From Pomacea canaliculata (lineage: Eukaryota > Mollusca > Gastropoda > Architaenioglossa > Ampullariidae): 64,000 nt of DNA. The notes under the pieces were generated by a model. That model was not told the DNA's origin. It ran no database searches and saw nothing but the letters and a program-made list of their open reading frames with translations. The position numbers and the translations under genes are program-made. Of this stretch, positions 11,536-24,195 are shown one piece after another. The stretch spans positions 1,337,371-1,401,370 of the forward strand of contig NC_037592.1 of the NCBI RefSeq assembly GCF_003073045.1, read 5' to 3'. Within the stretch, counting starts at the first letter, position 1; each line of letters opens with the position of its first letter.

Positions 11536-12962
11536 ACACGGCATACATACATACACATACATACACACTCACACAGACACACACACACAGGAGTAAAGTA
11601 CATTGCCATGGTAGTTGGATCTCGGACCAGCGTGGATGTTCTCGTCAAAGTTCTTGACGGGGGATGTTGTGCCCCTCCTCCCATGTCGTAGTCTGTGTAC
11701 TGATGGTGTTGTCACGTGCTGACACGACAGCGGCAACCGTCAGCTTCAAAGTGTGGGAAACAGTGTGTGGAGTGTGTCAGGCTGATATCTATATATACAG
11801 TATATGATATATATACACAGTATATGTTCTATTGAAATATGATGTTCACACACAGTCCGCACATGGTCTCGGCCTTATAGCCAGATTTTCCGCTTGTTAC
11901 TAATTTCAACTCTTTTCAAAAGATCTCGTGAAGTAAAAAAAAAAAAAAAAAAAGAACTGAGCTTTACCTGAACAACATTTGTGCGAAAATTCAGATTTTG
12001 CTTCGTGCAGAGGACAGTTCTACCCGTATATGTGTGTGTGTGTCGCGAGCTCCATACCCCGTATTACAGCCCAGTGCTCCCAGAGTTTACTATCAACATT
12101 TCCCACGCCATATTTGTTCACATTGCCGCTTTAAAAATATTCTTAATATCTAGCAAATCGGCCTAAATGTTGTTACACAAGTTGAAAGAGGCTCCGTGAA
12201 GGATGATGTCAGGATGATGGGGTAGATGAGACCCGTTACAACTGAGCGCAGCTCATCACATCGTCGCCTTTAGACCGTTGGTAGTCCCGGTCAGCCCACA
12301 CCACACATTTCCCACTGAATAATGTAAAGATGGGGACAACTGACTTCCAGCTCTATGTACTAGTGATGTACATACACATGGACACCTGTCTGTCTCTGTC
12401 TCCACTGAAGTACACAGGTGGATGCGGGGTGAGCTCAGGTCACTCGCTACAAGCGAAGAAGTAGGTCTGCCACTCTGCTCTGGCCATTCTGCCTTTATAA
12501 AATTGTAAAATAAAGCAAACTTTATTTGAAAAAATAAGTACTTAGACTGGGTAAGGTGATGACCAACAGGACATGAACTCAGCGATCACTGCTGTCAAAT
12601 TTGGAGTAAAACATTTTGCGGACGATTGTTAACATTAAAAATTACAATAACAAGAGTGTGTTAGCAGCAAAACTTTAAAATGTTAAGGCTACAAGTAAAA
12701 TCGTAAATTTTTTTGCTAAAGTAGCGACTAAAATAAAAAATGTTAATAATATCAATTAAAATACTTACACAAACCTCACAACTGACAGGTTGTATTGTTA
12801 TTTTGATTAACATTTTCACTTATCGCGACTAGTGTTGTTACGACAAGAAATTTCTTTTAAAAATTGAATTATTCTACACATTAGTCGTCGCAATTACAAC
12901 AACAGGGACTATTTATCTTCCCGAAACCAAGCTCAACGTTCTTTTCTGTACAGAAACATGCA

Positions 12963-13016
12963 CATTACGAGGCACACACACACGCAGACACGCAGACACA
13001 CAGACAGACACACAGC
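12963..13016. repeat. CA-rich microsatellite
   Basis: Imperfect CACACG/CAGACA repeat lying directly beside the SINE that follows. Confidence 0.8.
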
Positions 13017-13172
13017 CGAGCCTAGGAAACTCTTTCACCCGGAGAAAACCACCGACCGTCAGTTAGTTCTGCGAAAAGTATGTCGGAGCCGAGATACGAA
13101 CCCCCGCCTCCGAGGTCTCCCTGTCAGATGGCCGGCGCTTCACCCGCTGTCACCTCGGTGCCTCCCGTGAGC
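13017..13172 (-). mobile_element. tRNA-derived SINE
   Basis: On the - strand, from about 13167, a tRNA-like head reads GGCACCGAGGTGACAGCGGG (A-box region). A B-box GGGTTCGTATC follows at about 13093-13103. The body contains GGTTTTCTCCGGGT, which is shared with the SINE at 52.2 kb. Spacing of the boxes fits RNA polymerase III promoters. It is not a functional tRNA because the acceptor stem does not close cleanly. Confidence 0.65.
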
Positions 13173-13315
13173 CGTTGATGCGAACCTAACAAGATTTGTG
13201 TCAACAAACACTTCAGTCAGTTTACTCAAGTCCTGTGACAAGTCCCTGCCTTAACTAGACACAGTCACAGGCTTTTAACTGCGGGGAAAGGTCAGAGAAG
13301 AGAGGTAACTGCGGG

Positions 13316-13382
13316 GAAAGGTCACACACGCGATGTAACGAGACGTAACGAGATGTAACGAGATGTAACGAGGTGTAATGAC
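13316..13382. repeat. short tandem repeat of GAGATGTAAC
   Basis: About five copies of the decamer GAGATGTAAC with point changes. Confidence 0.8.
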
Positions 13383-15219
13383 GGCCTTTGGACACATTAC
13401 AGACACATTTGTAGCAGCACTAATGTCACAGATTGTAGCGAAACATGAACAAACTAGAATTGTAACACTTGTATAACTCATTACATTTATATTTGTAACA
13501 ATAATTGGTTATTACGTTTATTTTTGAACATTACCTGATTGATTACTGGATTACAATAACGAATTGTTACAATACACAATGATTAGCAGGTCAGAGTTCA
13601 CAGCCTGACACTCACAAACATCTTTCTCACACAATAACATCACACCTATGGCGGGAAATAAATGTTTTCCGTTGACATTTCGTAATTCCTTAGAAAATCA
13701 TGGCGGGGACATGTCAACCTTTGAACACAGGTGTCTCTACAGGTGAGCACAGTGTCACGTGCGAGTGAGGTAGTGTCTGCGGCTGCGTGTTGGGTTCCAG
13801 CCTGATGGTCAGATGCACGGGGCCAGCAGATGAGCTGAGGCCAAGTATTTGTCCGTTTTTCCTTTTTTATGATGACGCGGGCGGCACACGTGCCTGTCCG
13901 TATGTCACGTGGTTTAGTCGGGTGGTCTCGGCGTTTCATCACTAGATAACTCCGCCCCACAAGCCTCAGGGACTGTTTGCTGTCCACACCGACCTCTCGG
14001 GCTCACATTTCTGGGCTGAAGATCTGTATGCTAAAACAAGTATTATTTAGCATTAGCTTCGACCTTTTTCAATCATCCACCCAGACAGAAGCGGCCAACA
14101 TCTCGCAGCCTGCTGTCCACGTCGCCGTTAGTGACGTCATGTTTGCGCTTCTTGTCGAGAGCGCGTGACCAGCAGGTGACTGCCAGACATTAGCCGTCCA
14201 GCCAGCCTGCCAGCGGCACACCACTGTACCAGGCCCCGGATGTACAGGACGGAGACGGTCTTCTTGGCGATAGAGAACCAAACTCAGCTGAAAGACGCTC
14301 CTAAAGGCCCCGGATGTACAGGACAGATGTCTTCTTGGTCACAGACAACCAGAAACACTCTAAAGACATTTTCTGCTAGAATTCAACGAAACTTCGAAGA
14401 TAAAAAATTATTGTTGGCCATTTTGTATTTTTTGCTATGGAGAATGGTAAGAACGTTGTATCAAACATCGATCGTATCATCAGACATCAGTGGAGCAGGT
14501 GTTACAGGACCTGAAACAGAAACCTGAAGGTTGATTGCATCGTCTGAAGGTCCTGCCCTTTGTTGTCCACACAAACACTTGTAGACCCCGTCTACTTGTA
14601 GGTATGTGGGTGTGGACTCTCCATCTTTGAGAGGCAGACAGATTTAGAGCCACAAGATGATTTCTAGAACGGCTTCTGGAGAAGAAGAAGAAATAAGCGG
14701 GTACAGCCTGTCGGGGGGAATAAGCGGGTACAACCAGTTGCCTAACAAGCATTTGATGTTTGTTTTCAAGTGATGCGCATGGTGTTGTGCTGGTACTGAT
14801 GGTGTCTAGTCGCTGAAAGGCAAGAAGCAAGCGCCACCTTCAGGCAGCCACGTACATCAAGGTGCGACAACTCGCGCACTTGCTGCTGTCAGAGTCACAT
14901 AGGCGGAAGTGGGCAGTGCGCATGTCTCTGGAGACCTCCATTCATCACACTCACGGCAGCCTGAGCCAGCATGCAATGGCGGCGATATCCACTGTGGGCT
15001 TTGCTGTCAGATGGGAGGTCAGGTAACCAGAGCTGCACTCTCCACACGATGTCCACCGTCTCGCCCGCCCAGCGCCATCTTGGCTGCCTACTGCTAGTCA
15101 CGTGGTCTCACAGCTGACAGTCTTAGGGACACCACATCCATTTCTAAATTCTCTTCCATCTACAGTTCACAGAAACGAAGTTTGAACAGCGTTTGTTACT
15201 TGCACGACATTAATTGATA

Positions 15220-15305
15220 TGAGAGAGAGAGAGAGGAACAAGAGAGAGAGACGAACAGACAAGTTGACGAGAACCGGGAGGCGCGGAAAGAGAGAGAGAC
15301 AGAGA
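15220..15305. repeat. GA-rich simple repeat
   Basis: Interrupted (GA)n tracts; they explain Leu/Ser-rich shadow frames on the - strand. Confidence 0.8.
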
Positions 15306-18300
15306 CATTGTAATTCCAGTTTATTAAAAAATAAATTTCTCCTGTTGTTGTACTGTCGCACACGGTGTACACGGTGTTGTAGGTGAACACAGTGAACACA
15401 AGGAGCTGCTGAGGCTGGTGTTCACAGTGCATGACTACACCAACAACAGCTCGGCGACAAGCGGCGGCCGATGACCACCAAACCCTCAGAGCTGACGGAG
15501 CAGGAGGCAGGAAATAAAAACCTAATTCTTCCCATAAAAGCTGGTTAGGGGAGAGGTCACGACCCCTTCTGGACTAAGTGGACGTGACCGTACACGACAG
15601 GGTAATTGCGATTCATGAGGATGTGCGGGTTCTTACACCACACGGCGCATGCGCCAACGCCTGTGAGTGTAAGTGCATGTGTGTGTGACTGTGTGTGAGT
15701 GCGTGATAGTGCGTGTGTGAGTGTTTGTGTTTGTGAATGTGCTCGTGAATGTGTGTACCCATGTGTGTGTGCTCTCACTGCACTTTTTGCGCCTCAGGCG
15801 ACTAACAGTTCTGACAGACTCTGAAGTTGGCAACAAAGAGGGAAAAAGTGAAGACCTGAGAGAGAGAGACAGAGAGCGGAGGGGGGCAATTTCCGTTGAT
15901 GGAGGCGAGGAGAAGAAGCTGTTCACATTTTGCAAGAAGGGGAAATCACTGCCGCGGCAATTTCTGTCGCAGATTTAACCCCTGCCAAAGCCAGGGTGTA
16001 GTTTATCACCTGCCACTATCCCCGCTATGTCCCACCTACCACCCGGCTGCTCGTGACGAGTACAGGAAAGATATAAAGAAGATATAAAGAAGGCTTTGGT
16101 TTATCATTCTCTGTGGAGTGAGCTTCATTAAAATGTTTTACTGCAGCACGGGGCGGGGGAGTGCACAGAATATGCTGGTTACCATGGCCACCCTCTCCTC
16201 CTGCCGTTGTGAAGAAGCGAAGGTGCCACGGTGGCTTCTGTGAGGTGAGTGCATGATGCTTTGCTGACCTCAGTGTGGGGTCACCGGGGTCACGTGGTAG
16301 ACCTGCAGTGGTCAAGCACTGTTATCCAGTGATGAAGATTTACATCGCCCGCTCACTTCTCCGTCGATAATAAGTGACAGCAGAGGGCAGCACCCAGTAG
16401 GCGCGCTCTACATTAGTAATCTCCCCTTACGTGGGTGATTTGTCTCCCTTGTATGTCGACTTTCAATCCACGCCGGTCTACTTCACTAATACTTTATTAA
16501 TAAAGGAGAATTGGTTATCATCCAAGTGACTGTTATGTGTAGTATATTATCTCATCGTTATCAAGTACTGATAGTTGATGATGTTTCCTCTTCACCGTTT
16601 ATCATGGTGTTGTGTAGCACTCTCGTGGTGTTGACGAGTCTGCCAAACATCAGTTGTTGTTTCTCGGAACAAGACACACAAAAGTAAAACCCACATTCAT
16701 TGAATATCGAACTACTTTTACTATCACTCGCAGCTCCGCTACCACTCGTTAGTCTGCAATAACTAGCGAGATGATTTGTTTACTAGTGTTGGTGATGTTT
16801 ATATCAGCTTCTCAAGGACCATAAACTGTCCTAACGAGGCAGATGGCGGTTAGAATAGTTACGTGGCGAAACCGACAAATACACAAACAACGATAAACAA
16901 TACAGCAATTTGATAATCTTGTCAACAATGGCAATGTCTACCTGTTGCTACTGTGGTCAATTAAAACAAAGGTAATCAACATTAGCCTTAAGGTAACTGA
17001 TGTCTCGCACGTGGCTCCCTCTGCTGCCATCGATAGTTGCCGCCCGTTGATGTCAAAGCTGTCAGAGGGCGCAGTTCAAACCCCGTAACGAACTCAGGTA
17101 GGGGGCGCACTTGTAGTTCAAGTCCAGTGATTGTGTGTTAATGACAAGCACTTTGTCAGGGCAAAGCCCGTAGTTGTCTCCCCCGTGTGAGGTGGTGACG
17201 GGGCAAACATCACGTGACCTGCCATGCCCTCTGTGACGACTGTGTGAGGTGCCCACAGGAATTAGTGGGCGAGTAGCTGTGTAGCCACCGAGATCCCTCC
17301 TGCATTAGGCAGGCAAGGGAGAGAACAAGGGCCGTACAGACGACTGCAGTGCTCGCCACAATCGACAAAGGGGCGCAACCCAATCGACATGAACTCTGCG
17401 CCTGAACTCCAGGCTGGCGGCGCACTTTTTCTTTCTCTCTCTCTTTTCTTAAAGGGGGGAGGGTGTCTTGGACCTGGATTGCTACAGGAAGTTGAGCAAA
17501 GGTTAGTCCCTAATGGCTTCTCTTCTTTCGAAAATGTTTGCACCGCTGTACACAGCACTGACCGCCATCTAGTGTCTGGCTGCCTGCACTTCTTGTGCTT
17601 TACCTTATTTTATTCTTTTTTAAGCCATTCCATGAATTTCAAAAGATTTATTTGTGCATCAGAAGGTCTTGAACCAAAGTCTTTTAGCAAGAGGTTATTT
17701 CCGAGTAATAACCGAGTAGGAGTAGGAGTGTAGGAATGGAGACAACCAGTTTCAAAAGCCTACAAAACGAGCTTTCGCCAACTGCCATTTGCACCCGTTT
17801 ATTCTATTCAGCTGATCAGTCGACTGGCGCACTGACAAACTGGAATAGAAGACCAAACCTACTTGTGCATAAATATTTATATTGAGATTTGCGTGCGCAA
17901 CACAATTTGAATAATGGGGGAGGCGGTGTCCATGAGTTGTGTCCTCTTTGTTGAAGTCTGGCTGGCTGTAGGGCGGCGGGTGCCGTCTGGACAGGGAGGT
18001 CGATGTCCCTCCCGACGAGAGACGTGCAGGACAGCAAGGACACGTTCATGATCGGGTGGGGCCCTTCACGTCACTTCACGTCACTCCACGTCACCAAGCA
18101 CGTTGTTTCATGTGATGTGAACAGCACCTTGCTGCCCTCCATCTGGACGCTCAAATTACAGAAGGCAGGGGGCGCTCTATTAATTTTCGATATTTCTTTG
18201 GCCTTTCAAGTAGAGGTCAAGTCGGTGACTACAAAAATTTCCCAGAGACTGGAAATAAAGAATAAAGACAGGAAAGCGCGTGGAAAAAAAAAAAAAGTAA

Positions 18301-19039
18301 ACGAAAAGTGGAGGAAGAAGGCGATGTGAAGGGGCAGCTTTGGCAATCAAACATGCGAGAGAAATAAAGAAAATCGAATACAATGAGGATTTATTTCTCA
18401 TGATTACATTTTGTTCTACTGTAAGCACATAACTTTCTCTACTCGTGAGGGAAAAAGAAGAAAGACCAGAAGAAAAAGAAACAGGAACAGGGTTGACAAA
18501 AATTTGAATAAGAAATGTTGTTGCTGATGATGGCGATGACGAGTTGGAGGATAGTGGACAAAAGCTTAAAAAAAAAAAAGGAAAGCCTCAGTGAAACTAC
18601 ATTTGATCTTCCGGCCTTATCCAAATATTTCTTTTGTTTCCATGGTAACCTAACATGTTTTATTCGATTTCTGACCTCACACCTTCTGAGTTACAGACAT
18701 CACTAATGGCATGACATTTTTAAGTTTTAACCTGTTAGCTGTCGGAGGGAGAATGAGGGACCATGATCTGCATGGCAAGTGGCAGCCATGACATCCCCTC
18801 GACCAGTAACACTAATAACAGTAATTTGTTGTTTTGAAGACGAAAATTTGCACAAAATTGTTTCAAAAACGAAGTATTAACTTTGCTGTTATCACAGTTT
18901 ACATGCCTGTAATCTTTGACAAAAAATTCCTTAAGCTGTTCCTAAAGAACCCTGTTAGAAATAGTTCTCCTCTCCGGGGTCACCGAATAAGATGACAGCT
19001 GTGAGGGAAGTGCTAGCGAGCTGTGAGATACATGAAGTG

Positions 19040-19200
19040 TACATTGAGATGATGTTTGTTGAGTTATATTATTGAGTTTGTTTGTTGAGATATATTATTG
19101 AGTTTGTTTATTGAGATAGATTATTGACGATGTTTGCTGAGATAGATTATTGAGTTTGTTTGTTGAGATAGATTATTGAGGATGTTTGCTGAGATTATTT
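19040..19200. repeat. minisatellite of about 28-34 bp units
   Basis: Repeated TGTTTGTTGAGATAGATTAT followed by TGAG in about five diverged copies. Confidence 0.85.
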
Positions 19201-20501
19201 TGTAACACTCACGCAGACGAGCGATGTTAATATAATGAAGAGTTTGGTCGACTATCAAGGATGGAATGTAATGATCCAACAATCATAAATGTCTAACACA
19301 AATAATCTTTCTTCAAGTCATAGAATTAAAAACCGAAAACATGAAACTGAAAAAAATCCCATCTTTGTCAGCTGTCGCCACATCTGTTGAAAGCCGATCT
19401 TTTCTTTTAAAACAAAAATGTCCGCCGGTGAACCAGAGAAGTCTGAAGTTTTTGAGGCGAGGATGGCAGTGAGTACTATTAGTGGTCTCGGTCTGTAATT
19501 ACACTGCAGTAGCCTCGCCTCAGTCAATATGCTGCAGTTACCTTGGCAAGGCCCTTAACTCTGTAGCAGGGGACGCCACTCGTGCCAGGGCTCACCGGAA
19601 GCGCAGAAGCTGAGCTCGGTCTGTTTTTTGGTCGATGACGATGGGCGGTGGTGTGGCAGATGACTGCACCGAGTCTGCACGATTCTCTGATTGTGACTCA
19701 AGCAACAGACAATGGCGAGGTCTTCAAGTCTGGACACACCAGGTCTCTGGATGCACCCTGCCCTCCACTAATCTTACATTTCAACAAAACAAAGTATCTT
19801 TGACTCAATGTCTGTCTGAGTTTAAGACATACGTGTATCACACGCAGTGGCTATGTATTTGGAGGGTACAAGAATTTCCTGCTGAAAGTTCATGACATCA
19901 TCTCTTCTAAAACGAGGGCCAAGTTGTCTTGTAACCAAACGAAAGGTTAGCAAATCTCAAAGTGTTCTCACCTAGCAACTCCTGAGATTAGAAAGCATCA
20001 GAGCAAAGTTGGTGGCTTTGTGTGAGGCGAGCCGTGCGTCAGCCGTGGAGCCTGGGTTGGTGGTGATAATGGCGAGGATCACTCCGGGTGGCGGTCTGTC
20101 CTCGCGTGGAAGGCGGGCTTTCGTCGCCAGCAAAACAAGCGGCGCTCCGAGCTCTGGCTTCTGCCAAACACGCGCTCAATACCCCGTTAACCCTTTATTT
20201 CCTAGACCTACAATGACTGCCTGGTCTGGGAACCCGCCTTTAACTTGCTCAGTTTACTCAGACTGTCTGTCAAGTTCCTAAGACTGTTTGTACAGAGTAT
20301 CTTGAACCTCATGCAGGCCAAAAAATAAAAAACAAGTCGGAGGGAGCTCAATAAAAACATTTTTTTAACGGAGACACTCGAGCTTTGTGAACATTAAAAT
20401 CTTTGAACGTCCACAAGAACTCTGAAACTTCACAGCACACCCAACACACGAGTCACACGTGAGAAAAGTGTGAAATGTCTGTTGTTGCAGCAGCCACGGC
20501 C

Positions 20502-23500
20502 ATGGAAAAACAGATCCTCATAGTTATCGCCACCTGCCTCGCCGGCATCCTCTTCCTCACCTCGTCACAAGCAAGTCCTGTTCCAGACGCTGTCAGGTAA
20601 GAACATCTACCTCCCTGTCCTTTTCTGTCCATCTCTCTATTGCTGAGGTTAACATCTATGTCTAGTGAGTATAATATTAATGTTGAGTGAGTTTAACATC
20701 TATGTCTAGTAAGTATAACATTAATGTTTAGTGAGTATAACATATGTCTAGTGAGCATAATATTAATGTTTAGTGAATATAACCACATATGTCTTGCACA
20801 CTACAAAGCTACCCGTTAGCTGCCTGTTGCCTAGGTAACCGAGTTAGGGCGTTGGAGCATTTAAACAACTGTGTCGACATCTTTTATTTAAAAATATTTC
20901 GCGAGATGGTTCAGTCGCCCTGTTCTCAACCGTCTGACACCTTATAGACAGACGGTCCAGTGAATGGTTGGTTCGGTCTGTTGCTACAGTCACTACACAT
21001 GCTGCTGTAGATGCTGTAGATGCTGTAGATGCTGTAGAAACATATTTTCAATAAACTGAAAACACAACAGGCCATAAGCTGTAAAGGGCGAGGGCTAAAT
21101 GGAAAAAAGCATTTTCTTGCTTATTTGACCTCTCGTAAATAAAGAATTGTCATTTTCTACCTCCATCAACACGAGAGTTGCCATCGTCTGCTCTTCTACT
21201 GGAATTTTGGTAGTTAAACCGGAAGTGAATTTATGTTTGAAGATCGTTCTAGAAATTGATGCGGGGAAAATTGTCTGCAAGAATCCAGAGATGTATGTCA
21301 GTGCCTACCACCTTCCTCCTTTCCTCCTTTCCTCCAGCACCCTCCCGCCTTCCTACCTATTAGCGACTGAAGCCAGTGATTTGCGACCCAACCTTTACCT
21401 TTGCTATAAATAGTCTGCTACCCGACTCGTGCCTTGGGAAAACAAGAGTTGTCTCTTTAATTCTGAGGGCGAGGAAGTAGGTATTAGTCTAGAGGGCAGG
21501 AGGGGAGAGCACCGGATGTTTTCAGTTGCGCCTCTCTTCAGACGCTGGAAGGGCAGAGAACTTTGCTAAATGATGCGCTGAATCGAAGACGACCAAGCAG
21601 AAGGAAAACACGTTACTTCCCCTGACCTGCTCGTGCCTTTCCATGTCAGGTTTTTCTTCCATCCCCCGCCTGACCCTTTAAAAATAGCCGCCATGATCCC
21701 CCCTTAAAGGGCTGGCCACGTGCAATGACGGACTGAGCGTAGTTGAGGGCAAGAAACTTGGCCACGAAATAACTGTGAATGAACAGGTGGGGTGATGACG
21801 TCACGTGCGGCGCAATGGTGACGTCATTACAGTACGTCACACACTCACCAGTTCGTGGTTCACCCAACACCGGAACCATATACTAACTACCCTACAAAGT
21901 AAATATCAGTTCATCTGTCCAACTGCTACCTTGAAAAAAACAACTAAAGGACGGACTGCGCATGCGTGCTAAAAGGTGGTGGGAAAGTTAGAGTCACCCC
22001 GCGTCCATATTCTTGAAAATTCCTCCCAGCTGTCATTCCTGCTTGTTCCTCATTACCTTCTGCCACTCCCTTCTTTCTGTCACTTGTCTTCTAAAATCAA
22101 TTCCCTGTCGCCTGCTGACGTTCGACACACCACCTCCTACCCCCTCCCTGTTCTTGTCGCCAAACTTCTCTCGTCAAGCCGGAAACATCAAACTTCTCAC
22201 GTGTAACTGAAGATAGCAGTCAAAGACCTTCGTTTCCGCGATAGTACCCCACCTTGCCCCCGACCTTTAACCTGATTCCATGCCAGTCCGCTGTGACCTG
22301 TGACCTGTGACCTGAGTCAGCTGATCTGCAGTTCCAGGCACAAACGACAGTCGGCGGATGTCAAAACTGCTGAGTACCTGGCGTGGATCGCACTGGGAGG
22401 TCGGGTGCCATCCCAAGGCTGTGTTGACGTAGCCTGCGGGGTAGTCGATGTGTACACCAGGTACTTTTCTCAGATGACCCGGCATGACCTCTGACCCCTC
22501 TTCCTGTCTTGTCGCTTTCCTGAGCATGAGCACGCCAGTGGTTTATTTTGGTTGTGCAAAGATCAAAGATCGAACTCACAGCTACAGTTGTACAGTTGTG
22601 CAAGTGTGTCAGGGTAGGTTACAGCATGGTGTGTGTCACGTGTCTCTTGACCTCAGTTTGTGTGCGAACGTCACTGGGGAGACGAATTGCTGGTTTCGTT
22701 GCTGTTTGTGGACTGCAATGTTTTGCTGAAGTGAAACTGTTTTCTCAATGTTGTGTGTTTTCTTCTATTATCGTGATTGTCGTTGTAATGTGCATTGAAA
22801 AGCGTCGTCCATACGCTGTGTGACGTCATGCAGTCCCTGTGTGCGCATGCGCATACAACGTCCCATCGTGAATGCTCCCCACGTTGTGTGTGCATGAAGA
22901 ATGCGAACTTCATCCACCTTTTCTAATGTGAAATGATTTTTTCCTTAAAATTAACTTTATCGTCTAAATATTTCTGGATGTGTTTTACTTTCCTTGTCTT
23001 ACTTTCAGTTCTTGCGAAACATTTCAAGCCTCACATTGATAATTTCAGTCAGCAAACTTTTTCTCAAGCATGTCCAGATACGTCACTCCAGTGCATGAAC
23101 CTATATTTTGTAAATAGGATCGTAAAATATTTGTGGCGCTGTACTCACACACACCAACCAACGTGTAGACAGCAAACAGTCCTGTCGTCGTACAAAGACT
23201 CACACGGAGGTTCTGGAGACAAGGTCACGATCAAGAAAGTAAATATTCTCGCCCTCGGTGACACAATGTAGTGTGGCCAGCATCGCCAGGCTCCACCCAA
23301 TGTCCAGCCAGTCATCATTCCACTGGATGATCAAGGATGCGTTTGTCGTCTCAGCTCGCCACCCTGTCTTACGACCTTTAAGTTGGATCCTCTGTCGCCC
23401 TCGGATGTCTGCCGAGTGTTACATGGGAAAACATGCGACGGGACCCCGAGAGAGAGAGAGAGAGAGACAGCCACACAGACCTAAGATTGTCTGTCTGGGC

Positions 23501-24159
23501 GACCTGGCCAGTGTGGCCGTCTGTCCGTCTACCCGAGTGGTCTGTGAATATTCGCTGTATGTGTTGCTTGCCTTTAACAATGATTTCTTTCACAGAGTCC
23601 GTAGATCCTCGTCTGACCAGAGGATAGCGGAGTTGCAGGCCTTGTTGGCGTTGACCGGAAATGGAGGGCGGGTGGCTCATGGACAGTTTGACCCTCTCAG
23701 AATGTAGGTAACAACGATAACTGTGCTATCATCCATGTCGTCGAGTTGCGTCCCTTCCCTCGCCGGCCGGGAAACGCCATCAGCAACCTTTCTGATGACG
23801 TCAGTCCAGTGCGTCATGTGTCCATGTGACGTCACATTGGAACGTTGTCTGTCGTTGACGTCACTTTGGTAGGCCGAGCAGTCATGCACGTCACTCGTGG
23901 TCGTCTCTGTGACGCCGTCTTTCGTACGTTCCAACAGCATGCAGAGTGGCTTTGTGCCTCATTCTGTGTTTATATGTGTTGTGTGTGTGTTTGCGCGTGT
24001 GTTTGCCTGTGTGTTGTGTGTGTGTGTTTGTGTGTGTGTGTTTGCCTGTGTGTTGTGTGTGTGTGTTTGTGTGTGTGTGTTTGTGTGTTGTGTGTGTGTG
24101 TTTGCCTGTGTGTGTGCGTTTGCGTGTGTGTGCGTGTGTGTGTGTGTGTTTGTTGTGTG

Positions 24160-24195
<36 letters not shown>

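Larger units (their letters stand above)
11119..20490 (+). other. predicted 9.4 kb first intron; repeats only
   Basis: No coding exon is supported on either strand. It contains a LINE 3' end near 11.47 kb, CA and GA microsatellites, a poly-A run at 11935-11954, a - strand SINE at 13.0-13.17 kb, a duplication of GGCCCCGGATGTACAGGAC at about 14.24 and 14.31 kb, a unique enhancer-like block at 14.88-15.11 kb and a minisatellite at 19.04-19.20 kb. Confidence 0.45.
20597..23595 (+). other. intron of the peptide-hormone gene
   Basis: It starts CAG|GTAAGA and ends TTTCTTTCACAG. It contains a minisatellite (20.64-20.79 kb), GCTGTAGAT repeats (21.00-21.04 kb), a motif-rich block at 21.54-21.85 kb with two TGACGTCA octamers, a triple TGACCT repeat at 22.29 kb and a short (GA)n at 23449-23467. 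No other exon is supported. Confidence 0.5.

Noticed and set aside
13085..13170. tRNA gene on the - strand
   Set aside because: A- and B-boxes are present but the cloverleaf does not close and a SINE body follows.
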